Below, one piece after another: positions 42,394-51,599 of a stretch of DNA of 64,000 bases. The DNA lies in contig NZ_RJKQ01000001.1 of the NCBI RefSeq assembly GCF_003751845.1, positions 1,178,001 through 1,242,000 on the forward strand. Reading direction: 5' to 3'. The position numbers were made by a program, and so were the translations under genes. The stretch is from Enterobacter sp. BIGb0383. Its GTDB lineage: Bacteria; Pseudomonadota; Gammaproteobacteria; Enterobacterales; Enterobacteriaceae. The notes under the pieces are model-generated. The model was not told the origin of the DNA, did no database searches, and worked only from the letters and a program-made list of their open reading frames with translations. Positions within the stretch are counted from its first letter, which is position 1. Each line of letters opens with the position of its first letter.

Positions 42394-43475
42394 TAGTTAT
42401 CTCCATATTGTTTGGACAGCCAGGACGCATAGGCGCCGCTTTTTACGTTGCTCACCCACTGCTGATTCGCTAAATACCACTCAACCGTTTTACGAATCCC
42501 ACTATCAAATGTTTCCTGTGGTTTCCAGCCCAGCTCACGGCTGATTTTATCCGCATCAATCGCATAGCGACGATCGTGCCCGGGACGGTCAGCAACCCAG
42601 GTGATTTGGTCGCGATAAGAACGCTCTTTTGGCACGATCTCATCCAGCAAGTCACAGATAGTGTGCACAACGTCCAGATTCTGTTTTTCGTTATGACCGC
42701 CAATATTGTAGGTTTCACCCACCAGCCCCTGCGTTACCACGGTATAAAGGGCTCGAGCATGGTCTTCGACATACAGCCAGTCGCGGATCTGATCGCCCTT
42801 GCCATAGACTGGCAGATTTTTACCTTCAAGCGCGTTCAGTATGACCAGCGGGATCAGTTTTTCCGGGAAGTGGTATGGACCATAGTTATTGGAGCAGTTG
42901 GTCACAACGGTCGGGAAGCCGTAGGTTCGCAACCAGGCGCGAACCAGATGATCGCTGGAGGCTTTAGATGCTGAATATGGGCTGCTTGGCGCGTATGCGG
43001 TGTTTTCTGTAAACAGCGGTAACTCCGCATCGCTGGCGACTTCATCCGGGTGCGGCAGATCGCCGTAAACTTCGTCAGTTGAAATATGATGGAAACGAAA
43101 TGCGGCTTTCTTTACGGTATCCAGTGTGTTCCAGTACTTGCGAGCTGCTTCAAGCAACACGTAGGTCCCAACAATATTTGTTTCGATAAATGCTGCCGGG
43201 CCGGAGATAGAACGGTCTACATGGCTTTCTGCCGCCAGGTGCATCACTGCGTCTGGCTGGTGAGCATCGAAAATTTGCGCCATTTTTTCAGCATCACAGA
43301 TATCAGCGTGCTCGAAGCTATAGCGATCGCTCTTATCAATCTCGGCAAGAGATTCGAGATTACCCGCATAGGTTAATTTATCGACGTTAACCACGACATC
43401 CGACGTATTATTGATAATATGCCGCACAACTGCAGACCCGATGAAGCCAGCACCACCAGTGACCAGAATTTTCAC
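42393..43475 (-). CDS. rmlB: dTDP-glucose 4,6-dehydratase RmlB
   Basis: NAD-dependent dehydratase giving dTDP-4-keto-6-deoxyglucose. The 360-residue product has the Rossmann motif [16 protein letters not shown] (residues 5-20), the catalytic STDEVYGD block with D134 and E135, and YSASK (Y167, K171). It is the first gene of the O-antigen operon and lies about 80 bases downstream of the JUMPstart/ops element. It supplies the branch point for rhamnose, 6-deoxytalose and other dTDP-sugars. Confidence 0.97.
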   Translation of the reverse strand: MKILVTGGAGFIGSAVVRHIINNTSDVVVNVDKLTYAGNLESLAEIDKSDRYSFEHADICDAEKMAQIFDAHQPDAVMHLAAESHVDRSISGPAAFIETNIVGTYVLLEAARKYWNTLDTVKKAAFRFHHISTDEVYGDLPHPDEVASDAELPLFTENTAYAPSSPYSASKASSDHLVRAWLRTYGFPTVVTNCSNNYGPYHFPEKLIPLVILNALEGKNLPVYGKGDQIRDWLYVEDHARALYTVVTQGLVGETYNIGGHNEKQNLDVVHTICDLLDEIVPKERSYRDQITWVADRPGHDRRYAIDADKISRELGWKPQETFDSGIRKTVEWYLANQQWVSNVKSGAYASWLSKQYGDN

Positions 43476-43868
43476 GTTATATTTCCGCTATTAATCTATT
43501 CGAATAGGTATTGAAGATAATGAAGCCTGAGAATTGATTTCATTACGGTGAATTTGACGCACGCTACCGCTCCTGGCTCAACAGCTACCAGTGCACTGCG
43601 TGGAAAATCAATTTTGTTAACTCTCGCTCGGGAAGCGGCGTTAAACGCCGATACCCTTAAAAATTAAATGCCGTATTGTGGTCTTAATCGCGAACCAAAA
43701 CAAGGAAAAATCCCGGCTTCGCACAGAAAACTGAATGCCGGCACTGCTGGTTTATTCATTGTTTCTAAATGAAAAAACGACAGTGACATGGAAAACCACT
43801 GATGGCTCAGCGTCACCCATTCATCTGTCGTTTATCTTGTGCGCAACGCACAAAAAAATGCGCTATGC
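43476..43868. other. O-antigen operon control region (rmlB/galF gap)
   Basis: This 393-base region holds the JUMPstart/ops element (43557-43600) and the O-antigen promoter, plus the 3' flank of galF. A hairpin CGGCGTTAAACGCCG lies near 43636-43650. No gene was recognised; short frames across it run into antisense galF. Confidence 0.6.
43557..43600 (-). promoter_or_regulatory. JUMPstart element with ops site
   Basis: On the minus strand the 43-44-base JUMPstart sequence reads CAGTGCACTGGTAGCTGTTG then AGCCAGGAGCGGTAGCGTGC. AGCGGTAGCGTG at 43560-43571 corresponds to ops (consensus GGCGGTAGCGTG; the first G is A here). RfaH is recruited at ops and prevents termination across the long O-antigen operon. 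The element is 82 bases upstream of rmlB, the standard place. Confidence 0.95.
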
Positions 43869-44762
43869 TCAGTCCGCCAGAAGCTGCTCAATACTCTTGC
43901 GGAACTTCTGCCCCTCTTTCAGGTTACGCAGACCATAGTTCACAAACGCCTGCATATACCCCATTTTCTTACCGCAGTCGTAGCTTTCGCCGGTCATTAG
44001 CATACCGTCAACGGACTGTTTCTTCGCCAGCTCTGCAATAGCATCAGTCAGCTGAATACGATCCCAGGCTCCCGGTTCCGCTTTTTCGAGCTCAGCCCAG
44101 ATATCCGCATTAAGGACATAACGTCCAACGGCCATCAGATCCGAGTCCAGCGTCTGCGGCTGATCCGGTTTTTCAATAAACTCAACGATACGGCTGACCT
44201 GCCCCTCCGAATCCAGCGGCTCTTTGGTCTGGATAACGGAATACTCGGACAGATCGCCCTTCATACGTTTTGCCAGTACCTGACTGCGGCCAGTTTCATT
44301 GAAACGCGCCACCATCGCCGCAAGGTTGTATCGCAGCGGATCTGCAGAGGCAGTATCAATAATAATATCCGGCAGAACGACAATAAACGGGTTATCGCCA
44401 ATGATAGGACGCGCGCACAAAATGGAGTGCCCTAACCCAAGCGGCTGCGCCTGGCGAACGTTCATAATGGTCACGCCCGGCGGGCAGATGGACTGCACTT
44501 CGGCCAGCAGCTGACGTTTAACACGCATCTCAAGCAGCGCTTCGAGCTCATAGGAGGTGTCGAAATGGTTTTCTACTGCATTCTTGGATGAGTGCGTCAC
44601 GAGAACGATTTCTTTGATCCCTGCAGCAACAATCTCGTCAACGATATACTGAATCATCGGTTTGTCGACGATCGGCAGCATCTCCTTAGGAATGGCTTTT
44701 GTTGCCGGCAGCATATGCATGCCAAGGCCCGCTACCGGAATGACTGCTTTCAAATTAATCAT
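43869..44762 (-). CDS. galF: UTP-glucose-1-phosphate uridylyltransferase-like GalF
   Basis: GalU paralogue that modulates UDP-glucose formation; it marks the left boundary of the O-antigen locus. The 297-residue protein has [20 protein letters not shown] at the N-terminus. GalF carries [12 protein letters not shown] where GalU has GLGTRMLPATKA, which is diagnostic. Other motifs are [28 protein letters not shown] and [11 protein letters not shown]. It is transcribed toward the O-antigen operon but is separated from it by about 390 bases containing the JUMPstart. Confidence 0.97.
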   Translation of the reverse strand: MINLKAVIPVAGLGMHMLPATKAIPKEMLPIVDKPMIQYIVDEIVAAGIKEIVLVTHSSKNAVENHFDTSYELEALLEMRVKRQLLAEVQSICPPGVTIMNVRQAQPLGLGHSILCARPIIGDNPFIVVLPDIIIDTASADPLRYNLAAMVARFNETGRSQVLAKRMKGDLSEYSVIQTKEPLDSEGQVSRIVEFIEKPDQPQTLDSDLMAVGRYVLNADIWAELEKAEPGAWDRIQLTDAIAELAKKQSVDGMLMTGESYDCGKKMGYMQAFVNYGLRNLKEGQKFRKSIEQLLAD

Positions 44763-44980
44763 TATTTCTTCCGCCTTAAAATGGTTGACGAAGTATAGAC
44801 TTGCACTGGGAAAACACCTGGTTAATGAAGTCTGACATACGTCTTATGCGAATCAAGCATTGAGTGAAACTCACCCTACTTAACCTCATTCAGCGTCAGG
44901 TGTGACCCAGAATAGTCGGAAACCACTTTCCAGGATGCAATTGCGTGTACATTTCCGACAAATCGCACCCCCTTACCCGC

Positions 44981-45976
44981 TTATTCCGAGACGAACGTGA
45001 TGTCGTCCTTTTTCTCATGAACAAACTCATGCTTCAGCGTGCGATCCAGCCCCTGGGATAGGCTATAGGGGGCATTAAATCCTGAACTGTGTACCTTGCT
45101 CGCATCGAACTGCGTGGTTGCACAGAATTTCTTCACGCGAACGGAGCTGATAGCATACTTTTTACCCGTGAGCTTGCTAAGAATATCAAAGCAATAACCC
45201 CCCAACATGCCCAAAGGATAAGGGAGATGAACCGATGGGATTTTCTTGTTGAGACTTTTTTCAACTTCGGAAACCAGCTGGTTCATATTGAGATCGGGCT
45301 TATCCACATAGTTGTAAACGTCATAACCAGGCGTGACATTCACCAGTTTGAATTTAATAAATTCGACGATATTCCCAACATAAGCCATTGATTTATAGTT
45401 GGTACCAGCACCAACCATTGCAAACTTTCCACCCGCAATTTGTTTGAGCAAATTGTAAACGTTACCGCGGTTACGTTCGCCAAAGATGACCGTTGGACGA
45501 ACAATCGTCAGGGAACGTTCCTGTGGGGCATGATTAAACCACTCGCGCAGCACCTCTTCCGCCTGCCACTTACTCTTTCCATAGTGGTTGAAGGGATCAT
45601 GCGGGTGCGCTTCGTCAGGGTTAACTTTATTGAGGCCATAAACGGCAACAGAACTGGTGAAAATAATGTTCTTAACATTATTTTTTTCCATTGCAGCCAG
45701 TACGTTACGCGTCCCCTGGACGTTAACATCATAGTATAAGGAGGTTGGACTCACATCGTCACGGTGCTCTGCCGCAAGTAAGACGACGGTTTCGAAGCCG
45801 GCGAGAGCCTGATCGAGTTGCTCCTGGTTCCGTACATCGCCCGATACCGTTATCTCAGGATAGAAATGACTTGGCTGCTTATCAAAGTTCGTTACATCAA
45901 ACTCTTTTTGCGAAATCTCGATTAAACGAGTGCCAACAAAACCAGACGCGCCAATAAATAAAACTTTATCGCTCAT
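44981..45976 (-). CDS. gnu: UndPP-GlcNAc 4-epimerase Gnu (Z3206-like)
   Basis: Interconverts N-acetylglucosaminyl- and N-acetylgalactosaminyl-diphospho-undecaprenol, providing the first O-unit sugar as GalNAc. The 331-residue SDR has FIGASGFVG (residues 7-15), SSVAVYG (108-114) and an intact YGKSK motif (Y132, K136). The whole sequence follows E. coli O157 Z3206 closely (recalled, with the same 331-residue length, KKDDITFVSE end and VYNLLKQIAGGKF middle). It stands between wcaM and galF, the usual place in GalNAc-initiating E. coli strains. The initiating transferase WecA is encoded elsewhere. Confidence 0.94.
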   Translation of the reverse strand: MSDKVLFIGASGFVGTRLIEISQKEFDVTNFDKQPSHFYPEITVSGDVRNQEQLDQALAGFETVVLLAAEHRDDVSPTSLYYDVNVQGTRNVLAAMEKNNVKNIIFTSSVAVYGLNKVNPDEAHPHDPFNHYGKSKWQAEEVLREWFNHAPQERSLTIVRPTVIFGERNRGNVYNLLKQIAGGKFAMVGAGTNYKSMAYVGNIVEFIKFKLVNVTPGYDVYNYVDKPDLNMNQLVSEVEKSLNKKIPSVHLPYPLGMLGGYCFDILSKLTGKKYAISSVRVKKFCATTQFDASKVHSSGFNAPYSLSQGLDRTLKHEFVHEKKDDITFVSE

Positions 45977-46156
45977 AAACCACTCAATGCGTTACATGTG
46001 TCGGAAAAACCTCTGGCGATCTCGACCTTCCCTGAGGCACCGTGATAGATAACATTACAAAATAACGGCACGGATTATAGACCCTAAAGTGGCGGAGTTC
46101 AGTAACAAAATTTAAGGGGAAATGAGCGCTGTACAAACGAAAAAAGTAGCCCATTC

Positions 46157-47569
46157 TCATTTTCGCCCTGAGGGAAGGGTAAAATTAAGCTGGTCTACAT
46201 TCACGACGTGCTGGTCCACCCGGTCAATATCCACCGAACGCACGCCCTTTTCATTCACGGCATTAATGTTTGCCATCGACAGCAGCGTGTCCTGGCGGGC
46301 CATAAACTTACCGCGAACGTCTTTGCGCAGATCAAAGTTCATCTGCAGCGCCGGACCGCGGTCGGAGTCCTGCATTATGTTGATATTTCTCATAAAGAGG
46401 TGCTGCGGTTTGTTGTGCAGCTCCAGCGAAGCACGGTGCAGTTCAAGATTGGTAATGGAGACAAACGAAGTGGCATTGCCGGACGAAATCTGGATCCCGC
46501 GCAGTTTATAAGCAAGATTTGAGTTATCCAGCCGAATATCGTTGAGCCTGAAATTCTGTGGAATGGACAAATAATTACCTTTGATGACGCCGTAACCAAT
46601 TAACATCCCGGCGCTGTTCTCCATCTCAACATTATCAATAACGAAATTATCACAGCCGTATATCGCTACCGTGGCATTGTCAATTCCCGCTTTTTTACTG
46701 AAATCCGGAGTGATATTTTTAGCTTTTACATTACGAATAATAAAGTGTTTGCCATTTTCAACGTGCACCAGCTGACGGCAGTTGCTGCCAGTGATGTTGG
46801 CGACCACAAAGTTCTTCACCGCCCGGTCTTCCGGGTAGGCATTGTCGTAGGTGCTTCCCGCCAGCCCGATCCCGATACCCCAGTTGATCTTGCCGTTGGT
46901 GCAGTCGATATTGTCGATAACGTGGTCTGAGATCAAAATATTATGGTCGTTGATGGCGACGTTCCACTCGATGGCATCGCCCTGTAAATGGCTAAAGTGA
47001 CTGTTGGTGATGCGTGCACCGTCGATCTTGTTATGAAAACCCTGGCGCAGGATGGCGTAGTTGGCTTTGGTCACGGTAATGTTATCGATCAGCAGGTTGC
47101 GCATCACCTCCGGCTGATCGTGTTTACCGCCGATAAATATCTGAGTTACTGGCCCATAGCCGCTCATCGCGATGCCCTGGATAACACAGTTTGAGCCACG
47201 AACATCAACGCGGATGTTATAGAGGCTACCGCCCTTCTCGCCGATAATTTTGCAGTCGTCCTGCAGAGCAAAACGACCCTTTCCGTTACCGCGGAGTTCA
47301 CCGCGCACCAGCAGGGTTTTACCGGGCGGCAGGACAATACCGGTGTTGATATTGTCGCAGACCACACCGGCCGGGACTTCCACCACATCAGCGCTGGCGA
47401 AAGCCTGCCGAAGCGCCAGGACCCAGTCATTGCCGGTCAGGTGGTCACGTATATCGACCGTGCCGCTGCGCACGGCGGCGCGAACGGCGGGAGAGTGCAG
47501 CAGGGGTAAAACGGCAAGCGCGGAGCCTGCCGTGAGAAAGGTACGTCGGGAAAATGTGTTTTTTTGCAT
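46157..47569 (-). CDS. wcaM: Colanic acid biosynthesis protein WcaM (exported, beta-helix)
   Basis: Last gene of the colanic acid operon; the product is exported and of unproven function. The 470-residue protein has a twin-arginine signal: [19 protein letters not shown] at residues 6-24 with SRRTFL as the Tat motif, then an AxA-type cleavage region. The rest is a right-handed parallel beta-helix pattern with many N/D/I repeats (for example [20 protein letters not shown] and [15 protein letters not shown]), as in pectate-lyase-like proteins. It begins 12 bases after the wcaL stop. Confidence 0.95.
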   Translation of the reverse strand: MQKNTFSRRTFLTAGSALAVLPLLHSPAVRAAVRSGTVDIRDHLTGNDWVLALRQAFASADVVEVPAGVVCDNINTGIVLPPGKTLLVRGELRGNGKGRFALQDDCKIIGEKGGSLYNIRVDVRGSNCVIQGIAMSGYGPVTQIFIGGKHDQPEVMRNLLIDNITVTKANYAILRQGFHNKIDGARITNSHFSHLQGDAIEWNVAINDHNILISDHVIDNIDCTNGKINWGIGIGLAGSTYDNAYPEDRAVKNFVVANITGSNCRQLVHVENGKHFIIRNVKAKNITPDFSKKAGIDNATVAIYGCDNFVIDNVEMENSAGMLIGYGVIKGNYLSIPQNFRLNDIRLDNSNLAYKLRGIQISSGNATSFVSITNLELHRASLELHNKPQHLFMRNINIMQDSDRGPALQMNFDLRKDVRGKFMARQDTLLSMANINAVNEKGVRSVDIDRVDQHVVNVDQLNFTLPSGRK

Positions 47570-47581
47570 GCAACCTCTCGA

Positions 47582-48802
47582 TTAAAGCGTTTGCAGGAGG
47601 GAGGCGAGCTGACGGTTGATAATCTGCTGGTTGAACTCCGCCTCCACCTTCTGCCTGGCGCGATGCACCACCGGTTTGATCTCCTGTCCGGCAAGATGGC
47701 TGAAGGCGCTGAGGCGGTCTGCCAGCATCCGGGCATCGTTTTCCGGTACCAGCCAGCCGGAACGGCCTGCGTCAATCAGTTCCGGGATGCCGCTGTGCAC
47801 GGTAGATACCACCGGGATCCCCACCGCCATGGCTTCCATCAGCGCCACCGGGATCCCTTCCATATCCCCGTCCGCGCCGGTCACCGACGGCAGCAGGAAG
47901 ACATCGGCATCGTCCAGCATCGCCTTGACCTCATGGCTGGGCTTAAAGCCGGGCATTTCAACCACGTCCTCCAGCTGATACTGCTCGATCAGGGTGCGCA
48001 GACGGCGTTCCCACGGACCAATACCGAGAATGCGGTAGTGAAAATCCACCCCACGATCTTTCATCTGGCGGCAGGCCTCAATCGCCACGTGCAGCCCCTT
48101 TTTCTCGGTCAGACGGGCGACGGAGATAATTTGCAGGGTGCTGCCCGGCGTTTTCAGCGGCCGCAGGGCAAAGCGGTTAATATCAACGCCCATACGCGAG
48201 ACGACGATTTTTTCCGTCGGACAGCCCATCGCCTGCAGGCGGCTGGCCCAGAGTTCACTGATAGGCAGCATCAGATCGCCCCGGCCAAACAGCTGCCGAT
48301 ACTCCGGTGAGTAGTGGTCCAGCACATCGCGATGGGACACATCGATCCCGTGGAACACGGTGGCAATTTTTCCGCGCAAAACGCCCAGCTCGCGCAGCTT
48401 GGCGGCGCTGACGCCGGCCGGGCCAAAGTGGGCGATAAAGACATCCGCTGAATAGGCCTGTGGCACTCGCGCACAGATGGTGGAGAGGATCAGGTTGCGG
48501 GCTTCGCCGCCGTACCGTGCAAGGTTAAGCGCCCGCCAGGTGGCAGCACGGTTCAGGCCTTTAAAGGTATTGGCCGCCCGGAACATCAGCTTAGCGCGTT
48601 TACCTTCCGGCTCGTCCAGCAGCCAGCGGGTTTTCTCCGCCAGCCCGTACTGGGTAAAGGCGGCGTGGGTATTGGTCAGATCGCCCTTATGCAGGGCAAT
48701 AATCTCGACCTCATGTCCCATCTCGATAAAGGCGACAATCTGGTTAAGGATAAAGGTCTCCGAGGAGAGCGGAAATTTCAGCAGAAAGAAGCCGACTTTC
48801 AT
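47582..48802 (-). CDS. wcaL: Colanic acid glycosyltransferase WcaL
   Basis: GT4-family enzyme thought to add a galactose (or other) residue of the colanic acid repeat. The 406-residue protein begins MKVGFFLLKFPLSSETFILNQ and has the GT-B motifs ISVARLTEKKGLHVAIEA, RILGIGPWERRLRTLI, and the EX7E region with EGIPVALMEAMAVGIPVVST (about 314-333). It overlaps the wcaK stop by 4 bases. Confidence 0.95.
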   Translation of the reverse strand: MKVGFFLLKFPLSSETFILNQIVAFIEMGHEVEIIALHKGDLTNTHAAFTQYGLAEKTRWLLDEPEGKRAKLMFRAANTFKGLNRAATWRALNLARYGGEARNLILSTICARVPQAYSADVFIAHFGPAGVSAAKLRELGVLRGKIATVFHGIDVSHRDVLDHYSPEYRQLFGRGDLMLPISELWASRLQAMGCPTEKIVVSRMGVDINRFALRPLKTPGSTLQIISVARLTEKKGLHVAIEACRQMKDRGVDFHYRILGIGPWERRLRTLIEQYQLEDVVEMPGFKPSHEVKAMLDDADVFLLPSVTGADGDMEGIPVALMEAMAVGIPVVSTVHSGIPELIDAGRSGWLVPENDARMLADRLSAFSHLAGQEIKPVVHRARQKVEAEFNQQIINRQLASLLQTL

Positions 48803-50079
48803 TTCCCCTCCCCGATACGCTGGAGAACGGATTTCACCATCTTCAGGCCCACTTCACGCTCTGCCGCTACCGCCTGCTGTACCTGCTCGCGTACCGCCGG
48901 GAGCTGTCCCAGGGTGTCGCCTACCTTCGCGCCCAGACTGCCGTCCAGCAGATGGCGAATATCCACCGCCATATCGGGGATCCCCAGCTGCTGCATAATA
49001 CCCGCCGACTTGTGCTCATAGTTGATAGCAATCGCCGGGGTACCAAAGTTCATCGAAATAATCGCCGAATGGAGGCGAGTGCCGACCGTCAGATCGCAGG
49101 CGCCAAAGATTTTGCCCATTTCCAGATCGTTCAGCTCATCCATCACCACGTGATAGCGCGACGGATCGTTAACCAGAGACTGCAGATTCAGCGCAATCAT
49201 CCGGTCATCCTTGTTATAGCTGTCGATACCGGTACAGGTTGACAGAGCCACCACCTGCCAGCCGCTGTCGAGGATACGGTTAACCACGTCAGCAAACGCC
49301 TGCTCGTAGGCCTTCTGGGTGGTGCCGAGGCGCTTATCGAAAGGCGCCAGTTCGCGCAGCGTAATGGCAACGGTTTTTTGCTGACCAATCACCTTAAGCC
49401 AGTGCTGTACGCGATAGTCGGCGACAAAGTCTTCCTCGTGATGGGAGACCAGCCAGGCGGTATCCACGCCGTGCTCGACTTTTGAGGTGTCTATTGCGCT
49501 TTGCTTCATCAGATCGAGGCTGACGGACTCACGCAGGATCAGCGCGTTACAGTGGCCGAAGACGTAGTTCGCCAGCTGGTTAAACTGCGGCTCCTGGAAC
49601 GGCCCAACGCTGTGCCCAACCATATAGAGCGGTTTTTTGGCCATAAAGGTACAGAGGGCGTGCTCAAACTGCGGGACGCCGTACAGGTCAACGAAGAAAG
49701 AGCCGCCGACCTGAATAATGGCGTCATAGCCTGACAGAAGACGCACAAAATCGGTGAATCCCTGGGCAATGGCGATATTACGCAGCCTGCCGCTGTCGGT
49801 GACCCGGGAGAGCAGCACCTGGTGCTGATAGCGACGGCGCAGGACTTTTTTCACCCGTCCCACAACGCCCGCGGCGTTGTTATGCTGTTTCATCTGCGAA
49901 TAGAGCGGATCGCCCATTACCGGGCGATTCAGCAGCCAGGATGAGCTCACCGGATAGCGGCTCATCACATCCACTTCTGCGTCAGGCTCAAGCGTGGCAA
50001 TCGCATCCAGCAGCCCGCGTAAAATGGCGCTATCGCCGCGGTTGCCGCAGGTATGGTTACCAAGAATCAATAATTTCAT
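48799..50079 (-). CDS. wcaK: Colanic acid pyruvyl transferase WcaK
   Basis: Polysaccharide pyruvyl transferase-family enzyme, which probably adds the pyruvate ketal to colanic acid from phosphoenolpyruvate. The 426-residue protein has LLILGNHTCGNRGDSAILRGLL at the N-terminus and, toward the C-terminus, DLTVGTRLHSAIISMNFGTPAIAINYEHKSAGI (in pieces: DLTVGTRLHSAIISM and FGTPAIAINYEHK, about 339-367). It starts 30 bases after the wzxC stop and overlaps wcaL by 4 bases. Confidence 0.95.
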   Translation of the reverse strand: MKLLILGNHTCGNRGDSAILRGLLDAIATLEPDAEVDVMSRYPVSSSWLLNRPVMGDPLYSQMKQHNNAAGVVGRVKKVLRRRYQHQVLLSRVTDSGRLRNIAIAQGFTDFVRLLSGYDAIIQVGGSFFVDLYGVPQFEHALCTFMAKKPLYMVGHSVGPFQEPQFNQLANYVFGHCNALILRESVSLDLMKQSAIDTSKVEHGVDTAWLVSHHEEDFVADYRVQHWLKVIGQQKTVAITLRELAPFDKRLGTTQKAYEQAFADVVNRILDSGWQVVALSTCTGIDSYNKDDRMIALNLQSLVNDPSRYHVVMDELNDLEMGKIFGACDLTVGTRLHSAIISMNFGTPAIAINYEHKSAGIMQQLGIPDMAVDIRHLLDGSLGAKVGDTLGQLPAVREQVQQAVAAEREVGLKMVKSVLQRIGEGK

Positions 50080-50108
50080 AATGACCTCTTAAAGGGGTTC
50101 TTAAATAC

Positions 50109-51587
50109 TCAACCTGCGCGAAGCAGCGTTTTCATTTTTTCACTGCGACAAAACTGGCGTTTTATCTCCACCACCAGCCCGTTGCGCGACAGCACAATCA
50201 TCACCATAAAGGCCAGCACCCCGGCGGTAATCTGCAGCGCCAGCAGCGGTGCCAGCGTCAGATGTCCCTGCAGGGCAAATCCCAGCCCATAGCTCACCAC
50301 CAGCGTCGGCAGCGACAGATAAAACGGCAGCCACAGGCTGAGGATGTACTGGCGATAGCTGGAGCCAAGGATCGGTTTAATCATCACGAAATAACTAAGA
50401 ATCGTATTGATCACCTGCACCAGCAGGAAGCCGAGGGTCACGCCGAGCGCGCCTGCGGTCTGGCCGCCGATAATAATCGCCGGAACAAAGAGGAAGGTTT
50501 TGAAGACGTTGAATTTAAAGCTGATATCCACGCGGGCTTTTGCCATCAGCAGCGACCCTATCGGATTCCCCACCGAGCGCAGCAGGCCCACGACACACAG
50601 CAACTGCAGGATCGGAATAATACTGTTCCACTTCTCACCGAAGACCAGCGGCACAAAGTTGTTTGAGACCACCATCAGGCCCAGCAACGCCGGGAAGTTA
50701 ATAATCCCCACCACCGACAGCAGCTTGTAAAAGTTCACCCGCAGCTTGTCCGTATCGTCCTGAATTTTCGCAAAGGCCGGAAACAGCACCCGGGTAATAA
50801 TCGGGTTCAGCTTCATTGGTGGCACTACCGCCACGTTATAGGCCAGGTTGTAGCCCCCGGCCACGCTGGCCCCGAGGATACGCGCCAGCACCAGCGTCGA
50901 CAGGTTAGTGTTGAGATAGTTGATAATGCTGTCTGCCGTCAACCAGGCCCCGAAGCGCAGATTGGGTGCCACAGAACGCAGGGAGAAATGCAGCCCAGGA
51001 CGGTAGATTTTGCGCCCGGCGTAGCCGAAGAGGACGGTGCGCACGACGCTGTTCACCAGATATCCGAGGATCGCCGTCATTGCCAGCGGCCAGTAGTGTG
51101 CGCTGACCACGGTAAAGGTGAATCCTGCCAGCACGGAGCTGGTCTCAATCAGGCCAATCTTGTTGAATTCCAGCTCTTTCTGCATCAGGGCGCGGTACTG
51201 CTGCCCGTGTGGGATCACCACAAAGGCCAGCGACAGGGTCTGGATCAGCGGCGCCAGATCCGGGTTATGCAACACCCCGGCAATGGGGCCGCTCAGCAGA
51301 AACATCGCCACACAGACTACCAACCCCAGCCCAACGTTCAGCCAGTAGAGGGTGGTCAGTTCAAGATGGCTAATCTCTTTGCGCTGGATAATCGAGTTGG
51401 CGATACCGAAATCAGACAGGGTATCGGCCAGGGCGATAATCACCAGCGAGACGGTCAGCAGACCAAACTGGTGATTATCGATAATCCGCGCCAGCACCGT
51501 CATCTGCACCAGCCCCAGGCCGATGATAATCACCGTCGCCATAGCCGACCATTTGGCACCGCTGATGGTTTTCTCTCTCAGACTCAT
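50109..51587 (-). CDS. wzxC: Colanic acid flippase WzxC
   Basis: MOP-superfamily lipid-linked oligosaccharide flippase in the inner membrane, about 12 helices over 492 residues. The start MSLREKTISGAKWSAMATV and internal DTLSDFGIANSIIQRKEIS are close to E. coli WzxC. It lies 12 bases downstream of wcaJ. It handles the colanic acid repeat, distinct from the O-antigen wzx at 38646. Confidence 0.95.
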   Translation of the reverse strand: MSLREKTISGAKWSAMATVIIIGLGLVQMTVLARIIDNHQFGLLTVSLVIIALADTLSDFGIANSIIQRKEISHLELTTLYWLNVGLGLVVCVAMFLLSGPIAGVLHNPDLAPLIQTLSLAFVVIPHGQQYRALMQKELEFNKIGLIETSSVLAGFTFTVVSAHYWPLAMTAILGYLVNSVVRTVLFGYAGRKIYRPGLHFSLRSVAPNLRFGAWLTADSIINYLNTNLSTLVLARILGASVAGGYNLAYNVAVVPPMKLNPIITRVLFPAFAKIQDDTDKLRVNFYKLLSVVGIINFPALLGLMVVSNNFVPLVFGEKWNSIIPILQLLCVVGLLRSVGNPIGSLLMAKARVDISFKFNVFKTFLFVPAIIIGGQTAGALGVTLGFLLVQVINTILSYFVMIKPILGSSYRQYILSLWLPFYLSLPTLVVSYGLGFALQGHLTLAPLLALQITAGVLAFMVMIVLSRNGLVVEIKRQFCRSEKMKTLLRAG

Positions 51588-51599
51588 CTGTGTGCTCGC

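Noticed and set aside
43837-43853. Hairpin TTGTGCG-CAA-CGCACAA after galF as a terminator
   Set aside because: The stem has a 3-base loop and the run of T lies before rather than after it on the minus strand, so it does not fit an intrinsic terminator for galF.
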